38,079 nucleotides of DNA from Verrucomicrobiia bacterium (GTDB lineage: Bacteria > Verrucomicrobiota > Verrucomicrobiia > Limisphaerales > DSYF01): contig DASTWL010000043.1 in the NCBI GenBank assembly GCA_035765895.1, forward strand, positions 1 to 38,079, read 5' to 3'. Under the pieces are notes generated by a model, which was given only the letters and a program-made list of their open reading frames with translations, searched no databases and was not told where the DNA came from. The first letter of the stretch is position 1, and every line of letters begins with the position of its first letter. This document shows, in pieces, positions 8,198 through 14,538 of this stretch. Made by a program: the position numbers and the translations under genes.

Positions 8198-9070
8198 TCA
8201 CAGCGGCACCACGGTCAACCAGCCGGCCGCCCCAAATTCCCGCTGGAACGGCTCCACCGCGGCTTCGGCCCTGATGCGGTCCGCAAAAATGGCGAAGGTG
8301 GTTGAGCCGCTGCCGGACATCAAGGCGACGGCGGCGCCCTGTTCGCGGAAAAATTCCTGATAGAGGGCAAGCACGGGGAACTTCTCCAGCGCCGGTGCTT
8401 CCAGCGAGTTGTAGAACTCGCGTCCCGCCGTGGTGAGATCCTGGCCGCGCAGGGCGGCGATGAGTTTTTCCGCCCGGCCCGGCTGGCCATTGAGCGCGGC
8501 GGGAAACCGGGCAAGTTCGCGGTAGGCCCACGCCGTGGCGATGCCAAAGCCGGGATGCACGAGGAGAATGGCGGTTTGTTGCAGGCAGGGAAACGGCTCC
8601 AAGGAAGTCACGTTCTCACCGCGTCCGGTGGCCAGCGCCGGTTTGGTTTGGAGAAAGAACGGCACATCGGAACCGAGGGTGGCCGCCAGCGCCTGAAGCT
8701 GCGCGGCATCGAGCGGCTGGTCGAAAAGTTCGTTCAACCCCAGCAGCGTGGTTGCCGCGTTGCCACTGCCGCCGCCCAGGCCCGCCGCCATCGGGATGTG
8801 CTTCTCGAGATGTAGTTTGACGCCATCGGCAATGCCGGCTGCTTGCCGGAAGGCGGTGGCGGCGCGAAAGACCAGATTCCGCGCATCCACTGGCAGTTCG
8901 GGATGGTTGCAGGTCAATTGCACCCCCGTGGCGGCGCGCGTAAAGCTGAGGTGATCGCAAATGTTGACCGGATGCATGACCGTTTCCAGTTCATGAAAGC
9001 CGTCCGTCCGTTTGCCTAGAATGTTCAGCAGCAGGTTGACCTTGCAGGGGGAGGCTTTTTCCAGCGTCAT
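8198..9070 (-). CDS. ispE: 4-diphosphocytidyl-2-C-methyl-D-erythritol kinase
   Basis: 290 residues from the ATG at 9070. An upstream in-frame start at 9112 is rejected because it lies inside the terminator region and the family begins near SPCKVNLLLNILGKRTDGFH. This GHMP kinase phosphorylates the 2-hydroxyl of CDP-methylerythritol in the MEP isoprenoid pathway. Motifs: substrate-binding KVNLLL and DGFHELETV near the N-terminus, the ATP-binding glycine-rich MAAGLGGGSGNAATT, and the C-terminal GHMP motif LMSGSGSTTFAIF. It implies that isoprenoid precursors are made by the MEP route. It sits downstream of a terminator on the same strand, so it probably has its own promoter. Confidence 0.95.
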   Translation of the reverse strand: MTLEKASPCKVNLLLNILGKRTDGFHELETVMHPVNICDHLSFTRAATGVQLTCNHPELPVDARNLVFRAATAFRQAAGIADGVKLHLEKHIPMAAGLGGGSGNAATTLLGLNELFDQPLDAAQLQALAATLGSDVPFFLQTKPALATGRGENVTSLEPFPCLQQTAILLVHPGFGIATAWAYRELARFPAALNGQPGRAEKLIAALRGQDLTTAGREFYNSLEAPALEKFPVLALYQEFFREQGAAVALMSGSGSTTFAIFADRIRAEAAVEPFQREFGAAGWLTVVPL

Positions 9071-9094
9071 CGGCGGCAGTCTAGTAGGACGGGC

Positions 9095-9126
9095 AAAAAG
9101 AAAAAGCGCCAACCACGGTTGGCGCT
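9095..9126 (-). terminator. Rho-independent terminator after the TIGR04073 lipoprotein gene
   Basis: A perfect inverted repeat at 9105-9126 (AGCGCCAAC/GTTGGCGCT, 9-10 bp stem, loop of 2-4 nt) is followed on the minus strand by TTTTCTTTTT. It closes the minus-strand run from 14358 to 9148 and separates it from ispE. Confidence 0.88.
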
Positions 9127-9147
9127 GGCGAAAAGTTGTGGCCCAGC

Positions 9148-9597
9148 TTACGGGGTCTTGAAAACGGAGAAACGGCTGCCCGGCACAGCCGGTGCAACGT
9201 CGCCGCCGCTGAAACCAAGATTGGTGTCCGTCGCGTAAATCGGATCATCCGGCAATCCGGGCGTGTAGCTGTCCGGATACACCGGCGCAGGGTTGATGTA
9301 GCTGGTCAGGACCGGGTCGTAGGACGGAATGGGGAAGGTCACGATTTCGTAAACGCCCACGCCGATGCGGGTGAGGGATCGGTTCAGGCCGGCCATCATG
9401 GCGCCACTGTGCGTGGCACTGGGGCCATCCCACACGCCCGCCTGCTCCACGGAGCGGCGCAAATCACCCCAACGCACCACTTCACCGACGTTGGTCAATC
9501 CGCGGCCGAACTTCTTTTCGGGGCCCGCGCAGCCGGAAACCAGCAGGCCCGCGACGGCCACGACGCCGAGCATGGAGAGGGACTTGATCATATTCAT
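9148..9597 (-). CDS. Exosortase-system-associated lipoprotein, TIGR04073-like
   Basis: 149 residues. The N-terminus MNMIKSLSMLGVVAVAGLLVSGCAG is a lipoprotein signal with lipobox LVSGC (Cys23), so the mature protein is lipidated. Next come KKFGRGLTNVGEVVRW, AGVWDGPSATHSGAMMAGLN and RIGVGVYEIVTFPIPSYDPV. This order, K(F/L)GRGL-N then G-x2-R-G-YE-(I/V)TFP-YDP, is what I recall for the TIGR04073 family, found in genomes with exosortase (PEP-CTERM) systems. The assignment is from memory of the family and not from a search. Molecular function is unknown. It is the last gene before the terminator, 48 bp after tatC. No exosortase or PEP-CTERM protein is visible in this window. Confidence 0.7.
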   Translation of the reverse strand: MNMIKSLSMLGVVAVAGLLVSGCAGPEKKFGRGLTNVGEVVRWGDLRRSVEQAGVWDGPSATHSGAMMAGLNRSLTRIGVGVYEIVTFPIPSYDPVLTSYINPAPVYPDSYTPGLPDDPIYATDTNLGFSGGDVAPAVPGSRFSVFKTP

Positions 9598-9645
9598 TTG
9601 AGGTTGCTTCAGGTTAGTCCGGGAGTCGGGCTTGTAAAGCGTGAT

Positions 9646-10665
9646 TTAGGCGACGTCGATTTCGCCGGCCGCCTCCCGCCGCTGCCGTTCTTTGCGCTCC
9701 CACCACCAAGTCACCCAGATGCTGATTTCATACAGCACCTGCAGCGGCAGGAACATGATCAATTGCGTGAGCACTTCCGGTGTGGTCAGCACCGCGCCCA
9801 AAAAAAGGTTGATGACGATCATGTAGCGCCGTCCCTTGGACAACATCGCGTAGTTGAGGACGCCAATTTTCACCAACGTCAGGATGACCACCGGCATTTC
9901 AAAGCCCAGCCCCATGCCCAGCATGAATTTGCAGACAAAACTGATGTAATCCTCTGCGCGCCACTGAAAGGCGGCGAAGCCCAGCCATTCCGAATAACGT
10001 TGGGACGCTGCGAGGGCAAAATGCAGCAGAAAGAAGTAACAAAACGCCACGCCGCACAGAAACAACCCGCCTCCGTAAAACATTCCCCGGTAAACATACT
10101 TCCGCTCCGTGATTTTCAGGGCGGGGAACACAAAGGACATTACAAAGTAGATGATGAATGGCGCTGACAGCACGAGCCCAGTGTAAACCGCAACCTGAAA
10201 CGCCACGATAAAACCGCCGGCCGGACTAAGGTTGACCAGTTCGATGTTCACCTTGCGGGCGGTTCCGGCGAGTTTGGGGTCGGGATCGACCTGCCAGGTC
10301 AGCACCTGGTTGGTGCCAATGACGGCGGGCTGGATGCGGACGGCGACAAAACGGTTGCTGCCCAGTTGAAGCGACGGCTGCGACGCGGGGGTGAGGGGAA
10401 ATGTTCCCAGCTTGTTCGTCTCCCAGAAAACGGTGACGATTTGATTCGTGCCCGGGTAGTGAATCTCGGCCTGTTCCAGCGGCCGTTTTAGGAGCCAGAC
10501 AACGGTGTTGCCGCCGAGCAGGCAAACCAGCATTGCCACGGCCACGGCCGCGGCGCTTTTGATGAGCACCCAGCGAAGATCTTCGAGGTGCTCAAGGAAG
10601 GATTTTACCGGCCCGCCTTCATTTTCCTCACCGTCCAGGCGCTCCAGATCGGGGTCGTCGGCCAT
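9646..10665 (-). CDS. tatC: Sec-independent protein translocase TatC (with enlarged first periplasmic region)
   Basis: 339 residues against about 250 for the family. TatC is the inner-membrane receptor for twin-arginine signal peptides. The conserved N-terminal FLEHLEDLR (residues 23-31) and the LSAPFIIYFVMSFVFPAL-ITERK segment (166-188) are clear, followed by four more hydrophobic helices and the LTTPEVLTQ motif near 293-301. Between RPLEQA (about 66) and LSPAGGFIVAFQ (146) lie some 80 residues where E. coli TatC has about 18. The extra part is polar and Thr/Pro/Gln-rich, lies in the first periplasmic loop and probably forms a small folded insertion. The N-terminal 20 residues are acidic. 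It follows tatA by 18 bp. Confidence 0.92.
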   Translation of the reverse strand: MADDPDLERLDGEENEGGPVKSFLEHLEDLRWVLIKSAAAVAVAMLVCLLGGNTVVWLLKRPLEQAEIHYPGTNQIVTVFWETNKLGTFPLTPASQPSLQLGSNRFVAVRIQPAVIGTNQVLTWQVDPDPKLAGTARKVNIELVNLSPAGGFIVAFQVAVYTGLVLSAPFIIYFVMSFVFPALKITERKYVYRGMFYGGGLFLCGVAFCYFFLLHFALAASQRYSEWLGFAAFQWRAEDYISFVCKFMLGMGLGFEMPVVILTLVKIGVLNYAMLSKGRRYMIVINLFLGAVLTTPEVLTQLIMFLPLQVLYEISIWVTWWWERKERQRREAAGEIDVA

Positions 10666-10683
10666 GAGTCGAACGGCTCAGGG

Positions 10684-10986
10684 TCAGGACTGCTGGCTGG
10701 GATTCTGGGGGGCGGCTGACTGAACCGAAGCCTCTTTCGGGACGGAAGCCTGCTGCGCCTGGGTGCCCGCTGGAGCAATCCGCTTGGACGGCGGGGGCGG
10801 CGCGTCTTCCACGGCGCTGGTGATTTCATCCTGCACTTCGCGCGTCGCCTTCTTAAATTCTTTGATTCCCTGCCCCAACCCGCGGGCCAGTTCGGGAACC
10901 TTCTTGGCGCCGAAAAGGATCAGCACTACCGCGAGGATCAGGATGATCTCCCAGCCGCCAAGCATGCCTGCAAACATTATGTTCAT
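10684..10986 (-). CDS. tatA: Twin-arginine translocase pore subunit TatA/E
   Basis: 100 residues. A short periplasmic start and one transmembrane helix (MLGGWEIILILAVVLILFGA) are followed by the hinge GAKKVPELARGLGQGIKEFK and the amphipathic helix, with the FGxKKLPE-type motif of TatA. The C-terminal 40 residues are Pro/Ala/Gln-rich and disordered (PPPPSKRIAP). A second ATG two codons downstream is equally possible. It is paired with tatC, giving a minimal TatAC translocase; no tatB is seen here. TatA assembles the pore used for folded proteins carrying RR signal peptides. Confidence 0.93.
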   Translation of the reverse strand: MNIMFAGMLGGWEIILILAVVLILFGAKKVPELARGLGQGIKEFKKATREVQDEITSAVEDAPPPPSKRIAPAGTQAQQASVPKEASVQSAAPQNPSQQS

Positions 10987-11052
10987 AGTCGAGCAGACGA
11001 AAGTTAAGCCTCATTGGTAACCGAGTAAAGTGCCAAACGAACTGAACCCGAC

Positions 11053-11856
11053 TCACCCCAGCGCCCCGCCAAAGCGGCTGGCGTGTGCCATTTGCCGCCA
11101 TTCACCGTCGTAGAACAACTGCTGAAATTCCTCCGTTTCGGCCAGATGCTGCTCCGCCCCGGGTTTGTCGCGCCGCAACAGGTATTTCAGCTCCTTCAGG
11201 TTGTGACTCCAACGGAATCCGTTGAAAAACTCGGCCCCGGCGAACTGTGTTTTGTAAAGGGCGTTCTCCGAATAGCAGGAGCCGAGATACAGGTGCCGCG
11301 TGCCGCGCCGGGCAAATTCCCCGACCGCGGAGGTCATCATGTAAAGGCCGAGATTGCGTTGGAAATAGTTCAGGTCATAAAAGGCGTAGTAGTAGAAGGC
11401 GAGGTCGTCGCCTTCCAGATAAAGCGTGGCGGTGCCGACCTCAGCGCCGGTCTGCGCGTCAGTGAAAATCAGCAGGTGCGACACAATGGGACTGGCAAAC
11501 AGCGAATCCAGCCGCGCAAAACTCATCTTGTCCTTGCCGAACTTGATGTCGGCATAACCCTTGTAAAAGGCGCGTCGCTCCCGGGTGAACTCAAACTTTT
11601 CCCGCGGCACCAATTGGAACGTGATGCCTTCCCCCTTGCGGAGCACGCGGCGATTTTCCGAGGACGGCTTGAATTTGCGGAGGTCCACACGAATGTGGCG
11701 GCACAGGTAAAACCGGTCCAGGTTGCGGGACGAGGGCAGAAAGCCCGCGTCAAACATCTGGCTGGGCGTTTCGCCTTTTTCGGGCAGCCCCCAGATGGCA
11801 TACGGAAAAATATAGTGCTCGTAGTCGCTGACGTGCTCGGAGAACAGGAGTTTCAT
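11053..11856 (-). CDS. Arginyl-/leucyl-tRNA-protein transferase-like protein (ATE C-terminal fold)
   Basis: 267 residues. The middle and C-terminus resemble the ATE/Bpt aminoacyl-tRNA-protein transferase domain, a GNAT-type fold. FKPSSENRRVLRKGEG matches the FKPS-x-RRVxR segment. AFYYYAFYDLNYFQRNLGLY matches the Y-FYDP-x5-SLGxY motif. RHLYLGSCYSENALYKTQFAGAEF matches YLGYWI-x5-YKxxFxPxE. In the N-terminal part, where the family carries paired cysteines (CPYLP and CPGCQACVP), only RFYLCRHIRVDL with a single Cys remains. Family members transfer Arg or Leu from tRNA to protein N-termini for N-degron turnover. Whether this shortened version does so is uncertain. It lies 40 bp after alr and 66 bp before tatA on the same strand. 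Confidence 0.65.
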   Translation of the reverse strand: MKLLFSEHVSDYEHYIFPYAIWGLPEKGETPSQMFDAGFLPSSRNLDRFYLCRHIRVDLRKFKPSSENRRVLRKGEGITFQLVPREKFEFTRERRAFYKGYADIKFGKDKMSFARLDSLFASPIVSHLLIFTDAQTGAEVGTATLYLEGDDLAFYYYAFYDLNYFQRNLGLYMMTSAVGEFARRGTRHLYLGSCYSENALYKTQFAGAEFFNGFRWSHNLKELKYLLRRDKPGAEQHLAETEEFQQLFYDGEWRQMAHASRFGGALG

Positions 11857-11896
11857 GGCAGGGGAGAATGTTGCGCCGCCGCGGCCGTGCGGCTCT

Positions 11897-13048
11897 TCAG
11901 GAGGAAGCTTCGCCGTTCACGCATTTCCGGCCCAGGCGCAGCCGCCAGCCGGTCAGCACGTCATACGTGACGGAGTTTTTGAGCTGGGCAATGTCGCGGG
12001 CGGTGATGCATTCCGCGCCTTGCTCGCCCATGATGACGGCCTCATCCCACATGCCCGCTTCGGGAATGTCCGTCACATCCACCATCAATGCGTCCATGGC
12101 GATGCCGCCCACGAGCGGCGCGCGGCGACCGTGAATCAGCGCGCCGCCCTGGTTGCGCACGCGCGGAAAACCATCGCCATAACCAATCGGCAGCACGGCA
12201 ATCCGGCGGTCCGACGTCGCGGTGTAACGCATCCCGTAGCCGACGTGCTCGCCGGCTTTGACCCGCTGAATGGCGGCGATCCGCGCCTTGATGGACATCA
12301 CGGGCTGGATTCCGGAAATCCGCCGGCACACGGTCGAGGGCAAAATGCCATACATGAGAATGCCCACCCGGACCATGTCGCGGTGGGCGGCGGGGAGATC
12401 GAGAAACCCGCCGCTGTTGCAGAGATGCTGCATCGGCACGGGCAACTGACGCGCCCGGGCCGCGCCCATGACTTCATCGAAGCGGGCCATCTGCAGGTGG
12501 GCAAACGTCTTGTCCGTTTCATCCGACTGCGAGAAATGAGTCATGGTCCCTTCCAATTGCAGGGAAGGTTCGGCCGTGATGGTCTCCAACAAATGCACCG
12601 CTTCGTCCCAGCGCACCCCGTAGCGGCTCATGCCGGAATTGATTTTGACGTGCACGGGGACGCGTTTCTCAAAACCGGCGGCCGTCCGCGCCAGTTTTTG
12701 CGCGGTGTGCGCATTGTTCAAACACACCGTGAGGTCGTAGGCCACGCACCACGGCAGCTCCGATTCCTGCCGTTCGCCCAGGATCAAAATGCGCGCCTTG
12801 ATGCCTGCGTCGCGCAGGGCCATGGCTTCTTCCAGCGTGCTGACACCGAGAAATGTGGCGCCTTCTTCCAGCGCGATCCGGGCCACGTCGAGCGCGCCGT
12901 GCCCGTAGGCCTCGTCCTTGACGACGGCGAGCAGCTGCACACGTGGGGGCAGGTCCTGCCGGATGAGTTGCAGGTTGCGTCGCAGCCGGGCGAGGTCGAT
13001 TTCAACCCAGGCGGGTCGTTGGGGGAAAACGCGGGAGTCGAGATGCAT
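11897..13048 (-). CDS. alr: Alanine racemase
   Basis: 383 residues from the ATG at 13048. The frame is open further upstream, to 13888, but that is the shadow of the PurD-like gene. Fold type III PLP enzyme interconverting L- and D-alanine for peptidoglycan. The PLP lysine is Lys44 in AVVKDEAYGHG, where the usual KADAYGHG has DE in place of AD. The second catalytic residue is Tyr271 in EHVGYGMRYTA. VKINSGMSRYGVR, THFSQSDE, CNSGGFLD, VRVGILMYG and LPIGYGDGFPR are all recognisable, as is the C-terminal beta domain with GGIAMDALMVDVTD. It begins 26 bp after the stop of the PurD-like gene, so the two are probably co-transcribed. Confidence 0.95.
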   Translation of the reverse strand: MHLDSRVFPQRPAWVEIDLARLRRNLQLIRQDLPPRVQLLAVVKDEAYGHGALDVARIALEEGATFLGVSTLEEAMALRDAGIKARILILGERQESELPWCVAYDLTVCLNNAHTAQKLARTAAGFEKRVPVHVKINSGMSRYGVRWDEAVHLLETITAEPSLQLEGTMTHFSQSDETDKTFAHLQMARFDEVMGAARARQLPVPMQHLCNSGGFLDLPAAHRDMVRVGILMYGILPSTVCRRISGIQPVMSIKARIAAIQRVKAGEHVGYGMRYTATSDRRIAVLPIGYGDGFPRVRNQGGALIHGRRAPLVGGIAMDALMVDVTDIPEAGMWDEAVIMGEQGAECITARDIAQLKNSVTYDVLTGWRLRLGRKCVNGEASS

Positions 13049-13074
13049 GGCGGCGATGGCGTTGAAGAACTGGT

Positions 13075-14358
13075 TCAGTTGGCGGTTCCGGGCGGCCACA
13101 ATGTCTGGCCGATGTCCGTGCGATAATAGCTCCCGAGCACGCGAATCCGCCGGAGGTTGGCCCGGGATTTTTCCGCTGCGGCCGGCACGCTGGCGCCAAA
13201 AGCGATGACGTCCGCATAACGGTGCCCCGCCGTGACCAACTGGCCGTCGCGGCCGCGTTCGACTTCGTTCCACCACACGTCGCAATCGAACCGGCCGGTC
13301 ACCTCGATGGGAAAATGCGGGCCGCGCACCTGCAAATGCGGGTAGCCGTAGCCGGCCAGCGTGGTGGAACAGCCGAACGCCGCGTCCGCCCGGAAGCGCG
13401 GCGCCAACGGCAGGTTGCGCGCCGCCGCCCAGAGCGTTTCCAGCGGGTTTTCCAGCAGGCGCAAAATCATCGAGCCCGAAGTGATGCCGAGCCGGACATT
13501 GTATTCGATGACGTGCCATTTGCGCCCCACCATGCAGGCCGTGACCTGCACCGGTCCGTGATAGTTCACGCGTTTGAACCACCGCCGCAACGGGTGCAGC
13601 AAGGCGCGCGCGAGGCCGTATTTGTCCTCCGGATCCCGTTCCACAATGCCGCCCAGTGGCGCGCCGCAAACGATGCCGAGGTCGCCGACATGAGCGCGTT
13701 TGTATTCCTGATTGGTCACGAGCGGATAAATTTCGCCGGCGCTGACGAGCGCAATGTGGCCGGCCTCGGCGCGGCCCAGATATTCCTGCAAAAAGACACC
13801 CTCGGCATAATCCACGTGATCCAGCCACGCGCGCGTGTCGGCCACTGTCTCGCAAACGATCGTGTGCACCGGACTGCCGGGGGAGCACAGTGGATTCTTA
13901 ATGACGTAGGGCCGCGGATTTTTCTTCAACCATTCCAGGGCCGCGAGGCGATTGGGCGCCACGTGCGCGGCGGGAAAGGGAATTTTGCAATCGCGGCACA
14001 GCCGGCGGGCGTAATCTCGTTCGCGCTCGAGCAACAGGGCTTCACCGGTGGGACACAGGATGGGCACCTTGCTCGCGAGCAGTTCGGCGGCCCACGGTTG
14101 CTGCGCCCAGTCAATGGACTGTGGAAAAATCAGGTCCACCTTGCGCTGCTTGAGGAGCGGCACCGGATTGGGGTGGTCCGCGCAATCGAACGTTGGCCCG
14201 ACGAGCGACGGCGGAAAATGGCCGTTGCGGCGGGTCAGGTAGGTGGCTGTGGTGGCGCCCGCGTCGCGCAAAATTTGCGTCGAACTTTGGGCGAACGAAC
14301 CGATGCCAAAGGCCATGACGGACAGACCGCGTGGATGGTTTTTTGCTTTGCCGCGCAT
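13075..14358 (-). CDS. PurD-like ATP-grasp protein with degenerate active-site motifs
   Basis: 427 residues from the ATG at 14358; starts further upstream (to 14517) add unlikely sequence. Overall length and layout match phosphoribosylamine-glycine ligase (PurD): an N-domain starting GLSVMAFGIGSFAQ, an ATP-grasp core with FLQEYLGRAEAG (residues 189-200), VTNQEYKRAHVGD (214-226) and VIEYNVRLG (283-291), and a GARS C-domain ending VLGSYYRTDIGQTLWP. The key PurD motifs are changed. GxGGREHA is FGIGSFAQ (17-24). The GLAAGKGV nucleotide loop is NPLCSPGSPV (155-164). DxGPNTGGMG is DLGIVCGAPLGG. RFGDPETQ is RLGITSGS. The Mg2+ ligands Glu285 and Asn287 remain. It is probably a paralogue with another substrate or no ligase activity. 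Automated pipelines would likely name it purD. Confidence 0.7.
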   Translation of the reverse strand: MRGKAKNHPRGLSVMAFGIGSFAQSSTQILRDAGATTATYLTRRNGHFPPSLVGPTFDCADHPNPVPLLKQRKVDLIFPQSIDWAQQPWAAELLASKVPILCPTGEALLLERERDYARRLCRDCKIPFPAAHVAPNRLAALEWLKKNPRPYVIKNPLCSPGSPVHTIVCETVADTRAWLDHVDYAEGVFLQEYLGRAEAGHIALVSAGEIYPLVTNQEYKRAHVGDLGIVCGAPLGGIVERDPEDKYGLARALLHPLRRWFKRVNYHGPVQVTACMVGRKWHVIEYNVRLGITSGSMILRLLENPLETLWAAARNLPLAPRFRADAAFGCSTTLAGYGYPHLQVRGPHFPIEVTGRFDCDVWWNEVERGRDGQLVTAGHRYADVIAFGASVPAAAEKSRANLRRIRVLGSYYRTDIGQTLWPPGTAN

Positions 14359-14538
14359 AGAAAATGCGGGCTGAAAACGGACGGTTGGCGCGTGGTTCAA
14401 CCCGCCCGCGCAGCAAGCGGCAAAACGCCGGGCGGCGCAAGTGATTTGTGGCCGTTGCGAATTTTCCATTGCAGGAGGGCTATCACGGACATAGTTTCCA
14501 TTACAGGAAGCCGTCAAAACAACTTACCCCATACCACT
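14359..14538. promoter_or_regulatory. Divergent intergenic region with a tandem 16-mer
   Basis: This 180 bp region must hold the promoters of the PurD-like operon (-) and the GH42 gene (+). TTTCCATTGCAGGAGG at 14463-14478 and TTTCCATTACAGGAAG at 14495-14510 match at 14 of 16 positions. They are offset by 32 bp, about three helical turns. The second copy is an imperfect palindrome, TTCC-N6-GGAA. This is what a two-site operator looks like, but no regulator is known for it. No convincing -35/-10 pair was identified. Confidence 0.45.

Noticed and set aside
13049-13888. Upstream extension of the alr frame
   Set aside because: It is a shadow of the PurD-like gene on the same strand; Alr family proteins begin at the ATG at 13048.
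13222-14538. Upstream extension of the GH42 frame to a 1138-residue ORF
   Set aside because: The added part is antisense to the PurD-like gene, has no GH42-like sequence and is low-complexity Arg/Ala-rich. The family N-terminus MYFGVDYHPEQW begins at 14539.
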